Assembly (NCBI GenBank): GCA_028275645.1 | Contig: JAPWUH010000018.1 | Coordinates: 1-14,526, forward strand | Direction: 5' to 3' | Origin: Caldivirga sp. | GTDB taxonomy: Archaea > Thermoproteota > Thermoprotei > Thermoproteales > Thermocladiaceae | DNA length: 14,526 nt | Shown: positions 6,031-13,589 of the stretch, piece after piece | Layout: the number at the start of each line of letters is the position of its first letter | Numbering within the stretch: position 1 is the stretch's first letter | The notes under the pieces: generated by a model | What the model was told of the DNA's origin: nothing | Databases searched by the model: none | The model's input: only the letters and a program-made list of their open reading frames with translations | Translations under genes and position numbers: made by a program

Positions 6031-6472
6031 AAACAGGTACGCCCTGATTCACCGGGCAATCGGAAAAATGCTGCAACAGCAGGAGAGTCCAATCCCACGA
6101 TCAGGGGTTGGGGAAGAGGGTGTGGTTGGCTGGCATGTGTTTGGTGAAGTATGGGGTGTTAGAGGTGACTTACTCCAAGATGAGCAGTATCTTAAGAACC
6201 TGGTGATTAAGGCCGCTGAGGTTGCTAATATGCATCTGGTTGATGTTAAAGTCTGGCACTTTGGTGGTGGGGATAAGGGTGGGGTATCGGTCATTGCCCT
6301 GGTGCTTGAGTCCCACATAGCCATACACACCTGGCCGGCTTACAACTACGCAACAATAGACGTGTACACCTGCGGTAAGCATTCAAGACCTTGGGATGCG
6401 TTCGATTATATAATAATGCAGCTTAGGCCTAGAACATTCACGAAGAACATTATTGATAGAAGTAGTGGATAA
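6023..6472 (+). CDS. Pyruvoyl-dependent arginine decarboxylase, crenarchaeal AdoMetDC-like type
   Basis: This 149-residue proenzyme belongs to the prokaryotic AdoMet decarboxylase family. The self-cleavage site is LESHIAIHTWP, with E96-S97; S97 becomes the pyruvoyl group. H102 (S+5) and C117 (S+20) match the spacing of the processing His and catalytic Cys in the Methanocaldococcus enzyme. Crenarchaea carry two paralogues, one for S-adenosylmethionine and one recruited for arginine. The longer N-terminus, the ANMHLVDVKVW segment (68-78) and the C-terminal DRSSG resemble the arginine type as I remember it, so agmatine synthesis for polyamines is favoured but not proven. The ATG at 6016 is better spaced from GGAGG but opens only a 4-codon frame. 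A T-rich stretch lies about 36 bases after the stop. Confidence 0.8.
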   Translation: MFKNRYALIHRAIGKMLQQQESPIPRSGVGEEGVVGWHVFGEVWGVRGDLLQDEQYLKNLVIKAAEVANMHLVDVKVWHFGGGDKGGVSVIALVLESHIAIHTWPAYNYATIDVYTCGKHSRPWDAFDYIIMQLRPRTFTKNIIDRSSG

Positions 6473-6507
6473 TCCCCCACCATCACGTACCTAATCAAAT
6501 TAAACCT

Positions 6508-6518
6508 TAATTTTTATT
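6508..6518 (+). terminator. T-rich termination signal after the decarboxylase
   Basis: TAATTTTTATT starts about 36 bases after the stop at 6472. Archaeal RNA polymerase terminates at such U-rich runs without needing a hairpin, and aCPSF1 acts on similar sites. Confidence 0.45.
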
Positions 6519-6572
6519 CATCATCTCTCAAACAGCATTCACCCACTATACATACATGGGGGTAACCATGAG

Positions 6573-6589
6573 ACGCCAGTGGCGTTTTT
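6573..6589 (+). terminator. Hairpin plus T-tract between convergent genes
   Basis: ACGCC-AGT-GGCGT (6573-6585) is a perfect 5-base stem with a 3-base loop followed at once by TTTT, the form of a bacterial intrinsic terminator reading rightward. It lies 100 bases past the decarboxylase and 18 bases before the stop of the convergent oxidoreductase gene, so it could also protect that gene from antisense read-through. Only the rightward direction has a T-tract. Confidence 0.4.
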
Positions 6590-6606
6590 CATAAATGGTG
6601 AAGTGT

Positions 6607-7500
6607 CTAAAGGGCAATTAACGTCGTTCCTTTTTGGGCTGCTTCAATTATCCTCAGGCACTTGATGTGGTCTAGGAGCGTTGAGAAGGGTTTAGCCTTA
6701 CCCATGGCTGCCTCTATGAAGTTCCTGTCCTCAAGGTATATGGGCTCCTCACGCTGCTCGACGTGCTTAACCTCCCCGTTACTATAGACCACATGGTTCA
6801 CTAGGTCAGCCACTGTTACGGAATTGGGGTTAACGTAGACGTGAACCCGCATCTTACCTGCGCTAACCCACTTAGACTTAATGCTCACGGATACCCCATC
6901 TAGGTCTAGTAGTATGTTTGAGTCGTACATGTTGATCATGGTCCTTGAGACCACAGCCTTAATGGGCTTGGTCACCATTAGTGCTAGGTCTAGGTCATGG
7001 ATCGCCAGGTCGTAGACCACCCCTAGGTATTGGTCGGGGTTTCGTGGTGTAGGGCCTATTCTAACCATTGATACAGCCACCGGTTCCTTAACCATGCTGA
7101 GGGCCTCATTAACAGTTTCATTAAACCTCTCAACCATGCCTGGGATCACTAGGTTGCCCGACTTCTTAGCCTCGTTAAGTAGGTTAATGGCCTCACTCAA
7201 TGTTGCCGTGGCCGGCTTCTCAATCAGCAGGTGTGATTTACTAATTAGCTTCATGGCTAACTCGTAGTGTGTATTGGTCGGTGTGGCTATTATTACCGCC
7301 TCAGGGTGCCTAACCAATGCTGCATCAATACTGTCAAGGGCATCGTCAGCGCCCATTGACCTAGCCTCACCTAGCCTTGATGGGTCTGCGTCAACGGCGA
7401 TAACCTCGTCAACAAGCCCCTCATTCCTTAACCTAACAATGTTCCTCAAGTGTATTGAACCAATCCTACCAACCCCAATTAAGGCGACCTTAACACCCAC
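6607..7500 (-). CDS. Gfo/Idh/MocA-family NAD(P)-dependent oxidoreductase
   Basis: This 297-residue protein has the two-part fold of the family. The Rossmann domain opens with KVALIGVGRIGSIH and its GVGRIG nucleotide loop (9-14); acidic D36 and D38 at the end of the second strand (VIAVDAD) suggest NAD rather than NADP. The cofactor-site motif LLIEKP is at 91-96, with K95. The C-terminal domain carries VVYDLAIHDLDLAL (161-174), with H168 as the likely catalytic base. Members oxidise or reduce sugars, inositols and similar polyols; the substrate cannot be read here. It begins at GTG 7500, 35 bases after the uS3 stop on the same strand. No well-placed TATA box separates them, so co-transcription with uS3 is likely. 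Confidence 0.88.
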   Translation of the reverse strand: MGVKVALIGVGRIGSIHLRNIVRLRNEGLVDEVIAVDADPSRLGEARSMGADDALDSIDAALVRHPEAVIIATPTNTHYELAMKLISKSHLLIEKPATATLSEAINLLNEAKKSGNLVIPGMVERFNETVNEALSMVKEPVAVSMVRIGPTPRNPDQYLGVVYDLAIHDLDLALMVTKPIKAVVSRTMINMYDSNILLDLDGVSVSIKSKWVSAGKMRVHVYVNPNSVTVADLVNHVVYSNGEVKHVEQREEPIYLEDRNFIEAAMGKAKPFSTLLDHIKCLRIIEAAQKGTTLIAL

Positions 7501-7535
7501 CTGCCCGCACCAGGAGGGAGTTGGGCGGCGTTTAA

Positions 7536-8246
7536 TTAAGCATTATTGCTGCCCTGGCTACTAGACCCCTCCTCGGGTTTACCCTCCTGCTTAACCTCAG
7601 CCTCAACCTGCTTGGCCTGCACCTCCTCCGGTGGTTTAATGGTAAACCTATCGCTCAACTTAACGTCAGGTGGTATTACCCTAACCCTAACTGAGTATAT
7701 GCCAGGCTTGAGCAGTACTGGTATGACGGCCTCCTGGACCTTTTCAAGTGAGTCCTGGCCTGACTTAACCATTATCCCCATGCTGTACTTCTCGAACCTT
7801 GCGCGTTCGGTGGTTAACTTACCGCTTATGACTATCTCGGCGCCTTGAACATTGGCCTCCTGGAGCTGCCTAAGGGCTATTATTGCCGCCCTCCTAAACC
7901 TAATGCCCTTAGCCATGGCGTCAGCTATCCTAAGGGCCACGAGCCTAGCATTGTACTCGGGGTGCGGTTCCTGTATAACGTCTATTACCACGTTATCCAG
8001 GTTGAACTTGGATTTTAACAAGTCGGCCAATGCCTTAACCTGCTGCCCCTTCCTACCAATTATCCTATTCTTCCTCTCAGCCATTATAATGATCCTGGTG
8101 CCTAACGTTGTCCTCTGTATAATGGAGTCAACGTACCTATTCCTGGTTAGGGCTATGTTAAGGTACTCCTTAATCATCCACTTCCTCTTATTCTCATCAA
8201 TAATCCTCTTATACATCGGCAGTCTCCTCTGCTGTGAACTGGCCAT
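7536..8246 (-). CDS. rps3: 30S ribosomal protein uS3 (S3)
   Basis: A 236-residue archaeal S3. It has the N-terminal helix-rich segment, the type II KH domain with its GRKG loop (residues 64-67, within IIGRKGQQVKAL), the conserved EIVISGKL strand and the C-terminal YSVRVRVIPP segment. It ends in a charged, low-complexity tail rich in Glu, Lys, Gln and Ser. S3 binds 16S rRNA in the small-subunit head at the mRNA entry channel. The open frame extends to GTG 8261, but a TATA box (8270-8277) lies 27 bases before ATG 8246, so 8246 is chosen as a leaderless start. No other ribosomal protein gene is next to it; its partner downstream is an oxidoreductase. Confidence 0.95.
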   Translation of the reverse strand: MASSQQRRLPMYKRIIDENKRKWMIKEYLNIALTRNRYVDSIIQRTTLGTRIIIMAERKNRIIGRKGQQVKALADLLKSKFNLDNVVIDVIQEPHPEYNARLVALRIADAMAKGIRFRRAAIIALRQLQEANVQGAEIVISGKLTTERARFEKYSMGIMVKSGQDSLEKVQEAVIPVLLKPGIYSVRVRVIPPDVKLSDRFTIKPPEEVQAKQVEAEVKQEGKPEEGSSSQGSNNA

Positions 8247-8269
8247 CAGCCCCATATGCACCTAGGCTT

Positions 8270-8277
8270 TTTTAAAC
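8270..8277 (-). promoter_or_regulatory. TATA box of the uS3 gene
   Basis: The minus strand reads GTTTAAAA within GTTTAAAAAAGC, centred 27 bases before ATG 8246. It supports leaderless transcription of uS3 and selects 8246 over GTG 8261 and ATG 8255. Confidence 0.6.
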
Positions 8278-8311
8278 TTTGTGAACAACGCCGTATGCAG
8301 CAGGGGAAAGG

Positions 8312-8320
8312 TTAATATAG
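8312..8320 (+). promoter_or_regulatory. TATA box of the MoxR-cluster leading gene
   Basis: TTAATATAG is centred 28 bases before ATG 8344. It is divergent from the uS3 promoter about 40 bases away, and it places the true start at 8344 rather than at GTG 8281. Confidence 0.55.
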
Positions 8321-8343
8321 CCGATTTTCGGTTTTACGTAAGC

Positions 8344-9456
8344 ATGAGGAGGGACGCCGTGATCATGCTGATCATTGGATTGATTTCCCTGTGGCTTCTA
8401 ACATCATCAATAAGGGTCATGACGCTACCCATAACCCTCAGTTCACCGGGTGGTGGCGGTGGCTCAGGGGCACCAACCATAGGCCCACCCCTGATTAACA
8501 TAACCATACCCCATAGTGAAGGCCCCGTGGTTAAGCTACCCAGTTTAACATTGCCGTCGGTTCCGATACCGCTAATTAGCATTGAATTGCCGATACCCAA
8601 CATAACCAGGAGGGTGGCCGTGATTAATGTAACGCAGCCGCATCCACCACAGCAAGGTGGCATTAACGGTACTGGGCATGGTAGCGGGGTGGGGAATGGG
8701 GGTAAGGCTACTCAGCAGGTGACTGCTGTACCGCAGTTGCCAATCACAGCTGTACTAGTCGCCCTGGTGATAATCATGGCTGCCTCATCAGTTTTCGCAA
8801 TCTTAACAATAAGGGGTAAGGGGCCCAAGGTTAGTAAAACTGAGGAGGGCACTGGAGACGTGTTTAAACTGGCCATGCAGCCAACAGCTCAGGTTAAGAG
8901 GGTTATGGAGGAATACGTGGAGCCTAATGTTGAGTTGCTGCCCAATGAGAGGATTAACCAGTTGAGTGGATGGGGTGGCGGAAAATTACTAAAGGTGGGT
9001 ATACCACCTGACCTGCCACTGATATGGGGTGTTAATGAACCCCTTAAGTACGAGGTTAAGGATGACGTTGTGGTTAAGGCCAGTCCAGGTCTGTTAATTA
9101 GCAGTGGCCAGATCACCGCACCCAGGGAGGGTTGTTACGAGGTTACTGGCGAGTCCAGTGAGGGTTCGGAGCACCTAAACATCAGGTTCACCGATTACTC
9201 AAAGGACGTGGAGAGGCTATTTAGGCTCAACGTGGTGGTTGACCTAAAGAACCCCAGTAGCATGACCCCTAGGGAATTGGTGAGTAAGCTGGTTAACGAT
9301 GGTGTAATCAAAGATAAGGCTGAGGCCATTAAAATGACCAGGATATTTGAAGGTGCCTACTACGGTAAGAGGAGCGTTAGCAGGGCTGATTATGAGGCAT
9401 TCATTAGGGCATTGGGCAAATCTCACATAAACCCAAGGGTGATAATCTGTGGTTGA
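8344..9456 (+). CDS. Two-helix membrane protein with a cytoplasmic DUF4129-like domain
   Basis: This 370-residue protein has an N-terminal helix (6-25), an external loop of about 107 residues rich in Gly, Pro, Ile and Thr, a second helix (133-155) and a cytoplasmic part of about 215 residues. All four N-x-T sequons (N52, N86, N95, N108) fall in the loop and none in the cytoplasmic part, which agrees with this topology. Near the C-terminus SMTPRELVSKLVNDGV (306-321) followed by FEGAYYGKRSVSRADYEAF (334-352) matches the TPREL and ERxRYG pattern of DUF4129, a domain typical of MoxR-DUF58 operons. The start at 8344 follows from the TATA box. It overlaps the next gene by 8 bases. Function is unknown; a membrane partner of the MoxR ATPase is the best inference. 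Confidence 0.6.
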   Translation: MRRDAVIMLIIGLISLWLLTSSIRVMTLPITLSSPGGGGGSGAPTIGPPLINITIPHSEGPVVKLPSLTLPSVPIPLISIELPIPNITRRVAVINVTQPHPPQQGGINGTGHGSGVGNGGKATQQVTAVPQLPITAVLVALVIIMAASSVFAILTIRGKGPKVSKTEEGTGDVFKLAMQPTAQVKRVMEEYVEPNVELLPNERINQLSGWGGGKLLKVGIPPDLPLIWGVNEPLKYEVKDDVVVKASPGLLISSGQITAPREGCYEVTGESSEGSEHLNIRFTDYSKDVERLFRLNVVVDLKNPSSMTPRELVSKLVNDGVIKDKAEAIKMTRIFEGAYYGKRSVSRADYEAFIRALGKSHINPRVIICG

Positions 9457-10540
9457 TGGGATAAGGATCCCGTTTGTTAAGTACATCACCTACTATGTAA
9501 TATTGATAATAGTGACTGCGCTACTTATCCTACTAACCCCAGTGGGCTTCTACATACTTTTCATATTGTCAATGCCCATAGCCGTCTCATTGGCCATCAC
9601 CCTCATCAATGAGGTAAGGGCCTCGAGGGGTAGGCCATGGTTCATAGGAAGGCAGGTAAATGACGCCGCATACACGGTGTTAACACTATTAATGGCGCTC
9701 GGCACCTTCCTCATCATACCCATTTACGACGCTAAGGTTGCCCTAGCCTCACTACTACTCTTAGCATCAGCAGTCATGATTAATAGGCTTGGTTCAAGTT
9801 ACTCATTAACCAACATTAATGTTGGCGAGTTCCTCAGGAAGATGGCGATTGCCGTGGCACTCTTCTCATTGGCCTCGCTATTCGGGTTGGCCTACAGGCC
9901 ACTCACATACCCCTTCGCAATTTCAGCCCTAGCGGCCTTGGCGCTTTCATTCACTGCATTAATTAATGCGCAACCAGGCAGGGGTATTGGTAATGCAGTA
10001 CTTTACCTTAAGGATTCTTATGGTGGCATTGTAGCCGCCTTCTTCGGCCTCGGCCTATTCTACATGGCACTAGCCATACCTAAGCCGCCGGCCTACAACA
10101 TATACATACTCGCCGTATCAATAGTATTGACGCTAGTGCTTGTGGCTTACATAAGCTATAGGGCCTACACAGTCGCCTCAAGTGATATTGAGAAGATGGC
10201 TGAGGAGGTTTACGAGGCCCATAGGCGTGAGGTTAAGGTCATTCAGGTACCTGAGCTTAAGTACTTCAATGAGGCTGTTGATGAGTTCGTTAAGTATGGC
10301 CGTAAGGATAAGCTCCTAACCTACCTAGCATACATGATGGCCAGTGGGGGATTTGAATACAACGAGGTTCTTGAAGTCTTAGCCGAGTTGATTGACTACC
10401 AGTACTCGCCCAACAAGCTGTACGATAGGTTCAGCATTGAGGAAGAGATTACTAGGAGGATTAACGTGGTTAACAATGTGTTAAGCATGATGGCTCAGTA
10501 CGAGGAGAGCAGGGTACATGCAGGCTATGGCCAGGTATAG
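9449..10540 (+). CDS. Eight-helix membrane protein with a helical cytoplasmic tail
   Basis: A 363-residue protein of no family I recognise. About eight hydrophobic segments are visible, near residues 12-31, 32-52, 75-93, 95-111, 131-148, 151-171, 189-209 and 216-238. A charged tail of about 120 residues follows (243-363), predicted mostly helical. The GTG start at 9449 overlaps the preceding gene by 8 bases and has a GGTGAT ribosome binding site 5 bases upstream, so translation is probably coupled. Its place between the DUF4129-like protein and MoxR suggests it is part of the same membrane complex. No transporter signature or catalytic motif is evident. Confidence 0.6.
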   Translation: MVDGIRIPFVKYITYYVILIIVTALLILLTPVGFYILFILSMPIAVSLAITLINEVRASRGRPWFIGRQVNDAAYTVLTLLMALGTFLIIPIYDAKVALASLLLLASAVMINRLGSSYSLTNINVGEFLRKMAIAVALFSLASLFGLAYRPLTYPFAISALAALALSFTALINAQPGRGIGNAVLYLKDSYGGIVAAFFGLGLFYMALAIPKPPAYNIYILAVSIVLTLVLVAYISYRAYTVASSDIEKMAEEVYEAHRREVKVIQVPELKYFNEAVDEFVKYGRKDKLLTYLAYMMASGGFEYNEVLEVLAELIDYQYSPNKLYDRFSIEEEITRRINVVNNVLSMMAQYEESRVHAGYGQV

Positions 10541-10633
10541 CTACTATAAGGAGCAGAGTATAGCACCTTCGGCGCCGCCTTCCTATCGGTAAATTAACTT
10601 TAAGATAGTGTGACGTTATCATGTGGAAATATG

Positions 10634-10641
10634 TTTATTAG
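10634..10641 (+). promoter_or_regulatory. Internal TATA box before moxR
   Basis: TTTATTAG is centred 25 bases before ATG 10662, inside the longer frame that begins at GTG 10623. It suggests that moxR-DUF58 can be transcribed separately from the two genes before it. Confidence 0.5.
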
Positions 10642-10661
10642 GCGCACTGCACGCTAAGGCT

Positions 10662-11606
10662 ATGGATTTGAATACAGCCTCCGAGAGGGCAAGGAGTATT
10701 ATTGACGAGGTCTTGAAGTTTTACGTTGGCGACGTTGAGGTTGTCTCTAAGATCATAGCCTCAATATTAGCTGGAGGCCACGTGCTTATTGAGGATTACC
10801 CAGGGATAGGTAAGACCTTTCTGGCTAAGCTGGTGGCTAGGTTACTTGGCCTTGAGTTTCGTAGGATCCAGTTCACCCCGGATCTCCTACCAAGCGACAT
10901 AATAGGGACCAAGGTTTGGAGGCAGGATAAGGGTTACTTTGAGACTGTTAAGGGTCCCATATTCGCAAACCTCATACTTGCAGATGAGATTAATAGGGCT
11001 CCGCCTAAGACCCAGGCTGGTTTACTTGAGGCTATGGAGGAGCTTCAAGTCACAATTGAGGGTGAGACGCTTAAACTTCCTCAACCATTCATAGTGATAG
11101 CCACCCAAAACCCCATTGAACTGGAGGGAACCTACCCACTCCCAGAGGCGCAACTCGACAGATTCATGATTAGGATCAGTTTAGGTTACCCTGATGATGA
11201 AATTGGGCTTCTAAAGAGGAGGATTACCTGGCGTACCGATGACCCAACAATATACGTTAAGCCTGTGACCAATGCCAGTGAGCTCCTTGAAATTAGGCAA
11301 TTCCTGGAATCCTCGGTGACCGTTAGTGATGAGTTACTGGGCTACATATCAAGCTTCAGGGTGATAAGGAAGGACCCAAGGGTTCTGGCTGGCCCAAGCC
11401 CAAGGGGGATAATATCACTGATGAGGATGAGTAAGGCTATGGCCCTACTTGAAGGTAGGGACTACGTAATCCCTGATGATGTTAAGCGTGTGGCCGTTAA
11501 CGTACTTGGCCATAGGGTAGTTTTGAAGCCTGAGGTAACCCTCGAGGGTGTTAGGGGTGAGTCCGTTGTGGCTGAGTACGTCAGTAAGTTGCCGGTGCCC
11601 AAGTGA
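10662..11606 (+). CDS. MoxR-family AAA+ ATPase
   Basis: A 314-residue MoxR ATPase with every expected motif: Walker A EDYPGIGKT (44-52), Walker B LILADEINRAP (104-114), sensor 1 ATQNP (147-151) followed by the family hallmark EGTYPLPEAQLDRFM (155-169) with its Arg finger, and sensor 2 GPSPRG (244-249). MoxR proteins are hexameric chaperone-like ATPases that help mature or insert metal into client complexes, usually with a von Willebrand A or DUF58 partner encoded next door. The frame extends upstream to GTG 10623, but the TATA box at 10634-10641 and the standard N-terminus favour 10662. The stop overlaps the DUF58 start by 4 bases (GTGA). It lies 121 bases after the eight-helix protein. Confidence 0.93.
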   Translation: MDLNTASERARSIIDEVLKFYVGDVEVVSKIIASILAGGHVLIEDYPGIGKTFLAKLVARLLGLEFRRIQFTPDLLPSDIIGTKVWRQDKGYFETVKGPIFANLILADEINRAPPKTQAGLLEAMEELQVTIEGETLKLPQPFIVIATQNPIELEGTYPLPEAQLDRFMIRISLGYPDDEIGLLKRRITWRTDDPTIYVKPVTNASELLEIRQFLESSVTVSDELLGYISSFRVIRKDPRVLAGPSPRGIISLMRMSKAMALLEGRDYVIPDDVKRVAVNVLGHRVVLKPEVTLEGVRGESVVAEYVSKLPVPK

Positions 11607-12898
11607 GGTGTATGGTTAAGGAGTCGGCGAAAACAGTCATACTACTGGCCACATTATCAATGGTCACGGCGGCAGTTGCCCTACTATCAACCGTTAAGCC
11701 ACTTGTAATCGGGGTTGCCTTACCCATAATATTGGTCTCCCTGGCGTTAATGATAGGTAGTGAGCCTAGGGTTAATGTAGAGTTGGCTGTAATGCCCAGT
11801 AGGATTTACGTTAACGATGAGGTTGAGGTTAAGGTGAAGGTGAAGGTAACGGGCGGTTACGGTATAATGACGTTTAGGCTACCGCCAAGGCCAGGTAGCA
11901 CTGAGTCGGAGAGCTTTGAGTTAACCAGCGGTAAGAATGTTCACATAGTGTTCAAGGGCCCCCGTGACGTTGAGAGGAACTTCACTTATAGGCTTAGGGC
12001 TGTTAGGAGGGGGCGTTATGAATTAAGGGGCGTGGATTACGTTTACCACGACCTATTCGGCTTAAGGCAACCCATTGAGGGTCACGTGGATGTGTCAGCC
12101 CAGGTTGAGGTTATGCCTAAGGTTAAGTTAATAACCAGAGCCACGGGTATAATTAAGCCTAGGGAGGCTTTCCCAAGGTCACCCCCATCCAGGCTTGGGC
12201 CATTCTCCACGGAATTTAGGTCAGTGAGGAAGTATGCTCCAGGTGACCCATACAGGTTCATAAACTGGAAGGCAACGGCCAGATCCCCAAATGGCGAATT
12301 AATGGTTAATGAGTATGAACGTGAGGGTTTAAGGACAGTCCTATTCATACTGGATACCGGTAGGTGGATGCGGTATGGTACCTGGGAGGAGAACCCGCTG
12401 GAGTACGGCATACTCATAGTGTTGTCATTGTCTAGGCTACTGCTTAGGTATAATTACAATGTGGGCCTATGGACAACTGCGGGTAAGGTTTACCCGAGCT
12501 CAGGAATGGGCCATTACTACAAGATTCAAAGAACCCTGATAGGTGTTGAGGCTAGGCCAAGCGCCTACCTAAATGACCCATCCCTAATGGTCATGGTTAA
12601 CGAGACAAGGCCCATTGTGGTTATGGTAACCAGCATCACCAATGATAACATTAACTGGCTAGTTGGGTTCCTAAGGTCAATACCAACCCACGGTCTCTTA
12701 CTTGACATAATACCACACAGCATGATAATGAGGAGGAGCCTACCTGAAATAGGATGCGCCAAGGTGCTTGCGCTGGATAGGGCTAAGTTGTATAGGTTAG
12801 TCCCATCTAGGTTTAGGGTTCTTCCATGGGACCCCGTTTGTGATGGTATCGGGCCGATTACGGTTAAGGTGCTGTCCAGTATAGGGTGGAGCGTATGA
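11603..12898 (+). CDS. DUF58 (von Willebrand A-like) membrane-anchored protein
   Basis: A 431-residue protein with two N-terminal transmembrane helices (about 9-29 and 31-50), a beta-rich region (55-175) and the DUF58 signature VRKYAPGDPYRFINWKATAR (208-227) followed by a von Willebrand A-like domain. The strand LRTVLFILDTGRW (243-255) carries the position of the metal-site motif, but reads D-T-G-R-W instead of DxSxS, so metal binding may be weakened. DUF58 proteins are the usual partners of MoxR. The GTG start at 11603 overlaps the MoxR stop and has GGTG 6 bases upstream; ATG 11612 is an alternative nine bases on. The stop overlaps the next start by 4 bases (ATGA). Confidence 0.9.
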   Translation: MRCMVKESAKTVILLATLSMVTAAVALLSTVKPLVIGVALPIILVSLALMIGSEPRVNVELAVMPSRIYVNDEVEVKVKVKVTGGYGIMTFRLPPRPGSTESESFELTSGKNVHIVFKGPRDVERNFTYRLRAVRRGRYELRGVDYVYHDLFGLRQPIEGHVDVSAQVEVMPKVKLITRATGIIKPREAFPRSPPSRLGPFSTEFRSVRKYAPGDPYRFINWKATARSPNGELMVNEYEREGLRTVLFILDTGRWMRYGTWEENPLEYGILIVLSLSRLLLRYNYNVGLWTTAGKVYPSSGMGHYYKIQRTLIGVEARPSAYLNDPSLMVMVNETRPIVVMVTSITNDNINWLVGFLRSIPTHGLLLDIIPHSMIMRRSLPEIGCAKVLALDRAKLYRLVPSRFRVLPWDPVCDGIGPITVKVLSSIGWSV

Positions 12899-13470
12899 GA
12901 ACCCAACTGAGCTTGCTATCCATCGCATTACCGCTGATCCCATACATCGTGGTATTCATGTACGGTGACCCAGCCGCTAGGGTTACTTCACTCACCTTCA
13001 TGGGGCTATCACTGATAACCGGGGTATTGGGTATGCTTAGGGGAAACCCATTAATTGAGCCATTAATAACGGTCGTGTTCATGTCACTTATATTAGCGCT
13101 ATCTAGCGGATACCTAGTGTACGTAACCCACGTGTACGTACTTTACGTTAACCCCATGGGATTAACAACCCTGGGGTACTCCATAGGGTTCGTTGAACTG
13201 GCTGTTGTAGCATCAATGATGCTGAGAATGTACAATAGGTTGTACAGCGAATTGGTCAGTAAGGGCTACAGTGAGGAGGAGGTTAAAGGTGAGTTAAGCG
13301 AGTACGTTAAGCACATGTTGATGATATCCTCAGCCGCATTCGTGGTGTCGGTACTAGTGTACCTTGCCTTCAGCCTAACTGCGGTAGGCTTCCTAGACCC
13401 AATAACAGCATTGGTAATATTCCTGGTTGTTTACGTAGTATTAATTAGGTATACGGTAAGAGGGCGGTAA
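12895..13470 (+). CDS. Six-helix membrane protein in the MoxR cluster
   Basis: A 191-residue integral membrane protein without a recognised family. Hydrophobic segments lie near residues 5-22, 31-47, 54-75, 87-110, 140-163 and 168-187. A charged loop of about 28 residues (112-139) contains YSEEEVKGELSEY and is the only sizeable polar part. ATG 12895 overlaps the DUF58 stop (ATGA) and has GGTGGA 4 bases before it, so it is preferred over GTG 12886; coupling to DUF58 translation is likely. It is probably a membrane subunit working with MoxR and DUF58. No catalytic motif is visible. Confidence 0.62.
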   Translation: MRTQLSLLSIALPLIPYIVVFMYGDPAARVTSLTFMGLSLITGVLGMLRGNPLIEPLITVVFMSLILALSSGYLVYVTHVYVLYVNPMGLTTLGYSIGFVELAVVASMMLRMYNRLYSELVSKGYSEEEVKGELSEYVKHMLMISSAAFVVSVLVYLAFSLTAVGFLDPITALVIFLVVYVVLIRYTVRGR

Positions 13471-13559
13471 AGCCCGACTATGTATCAACAATTGCACCCA
13501 GAGGTTAAGCATCATTTAATATTCGTACAGTGCACCTGAAGGTAAGTGCCCTCCTAAAG

Positions 13560-13567
13560 TTTAAAAG
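13560..13567 (+). promoter_or_regulatory. TATA box of the last membrane protein gene
   Basis: TTTAAAAG is centred 27 bases before ATG 13590 in the 119-base gap after the MoxR cluster. It fits a leaderless, separately controlled transcript. Confidence 0.55.
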
Positions 13568-13589
13568 AGACTAAGGAACCGGAACTTCA

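Noticed and set aside
6556..6594. Twelve-codon rightward frame across the hairpin between convergent genes
   Set aside because: The stem-loop and T-tract explain these bases better; no start context is seen.
8281..8343. Twenty-one residue extension of the DUF4129-like protein from GTG 8281
   Set aside because: The TATA box at 8312-8320 lies inside it and the signal-anchor helix starts cleanly from 8344.
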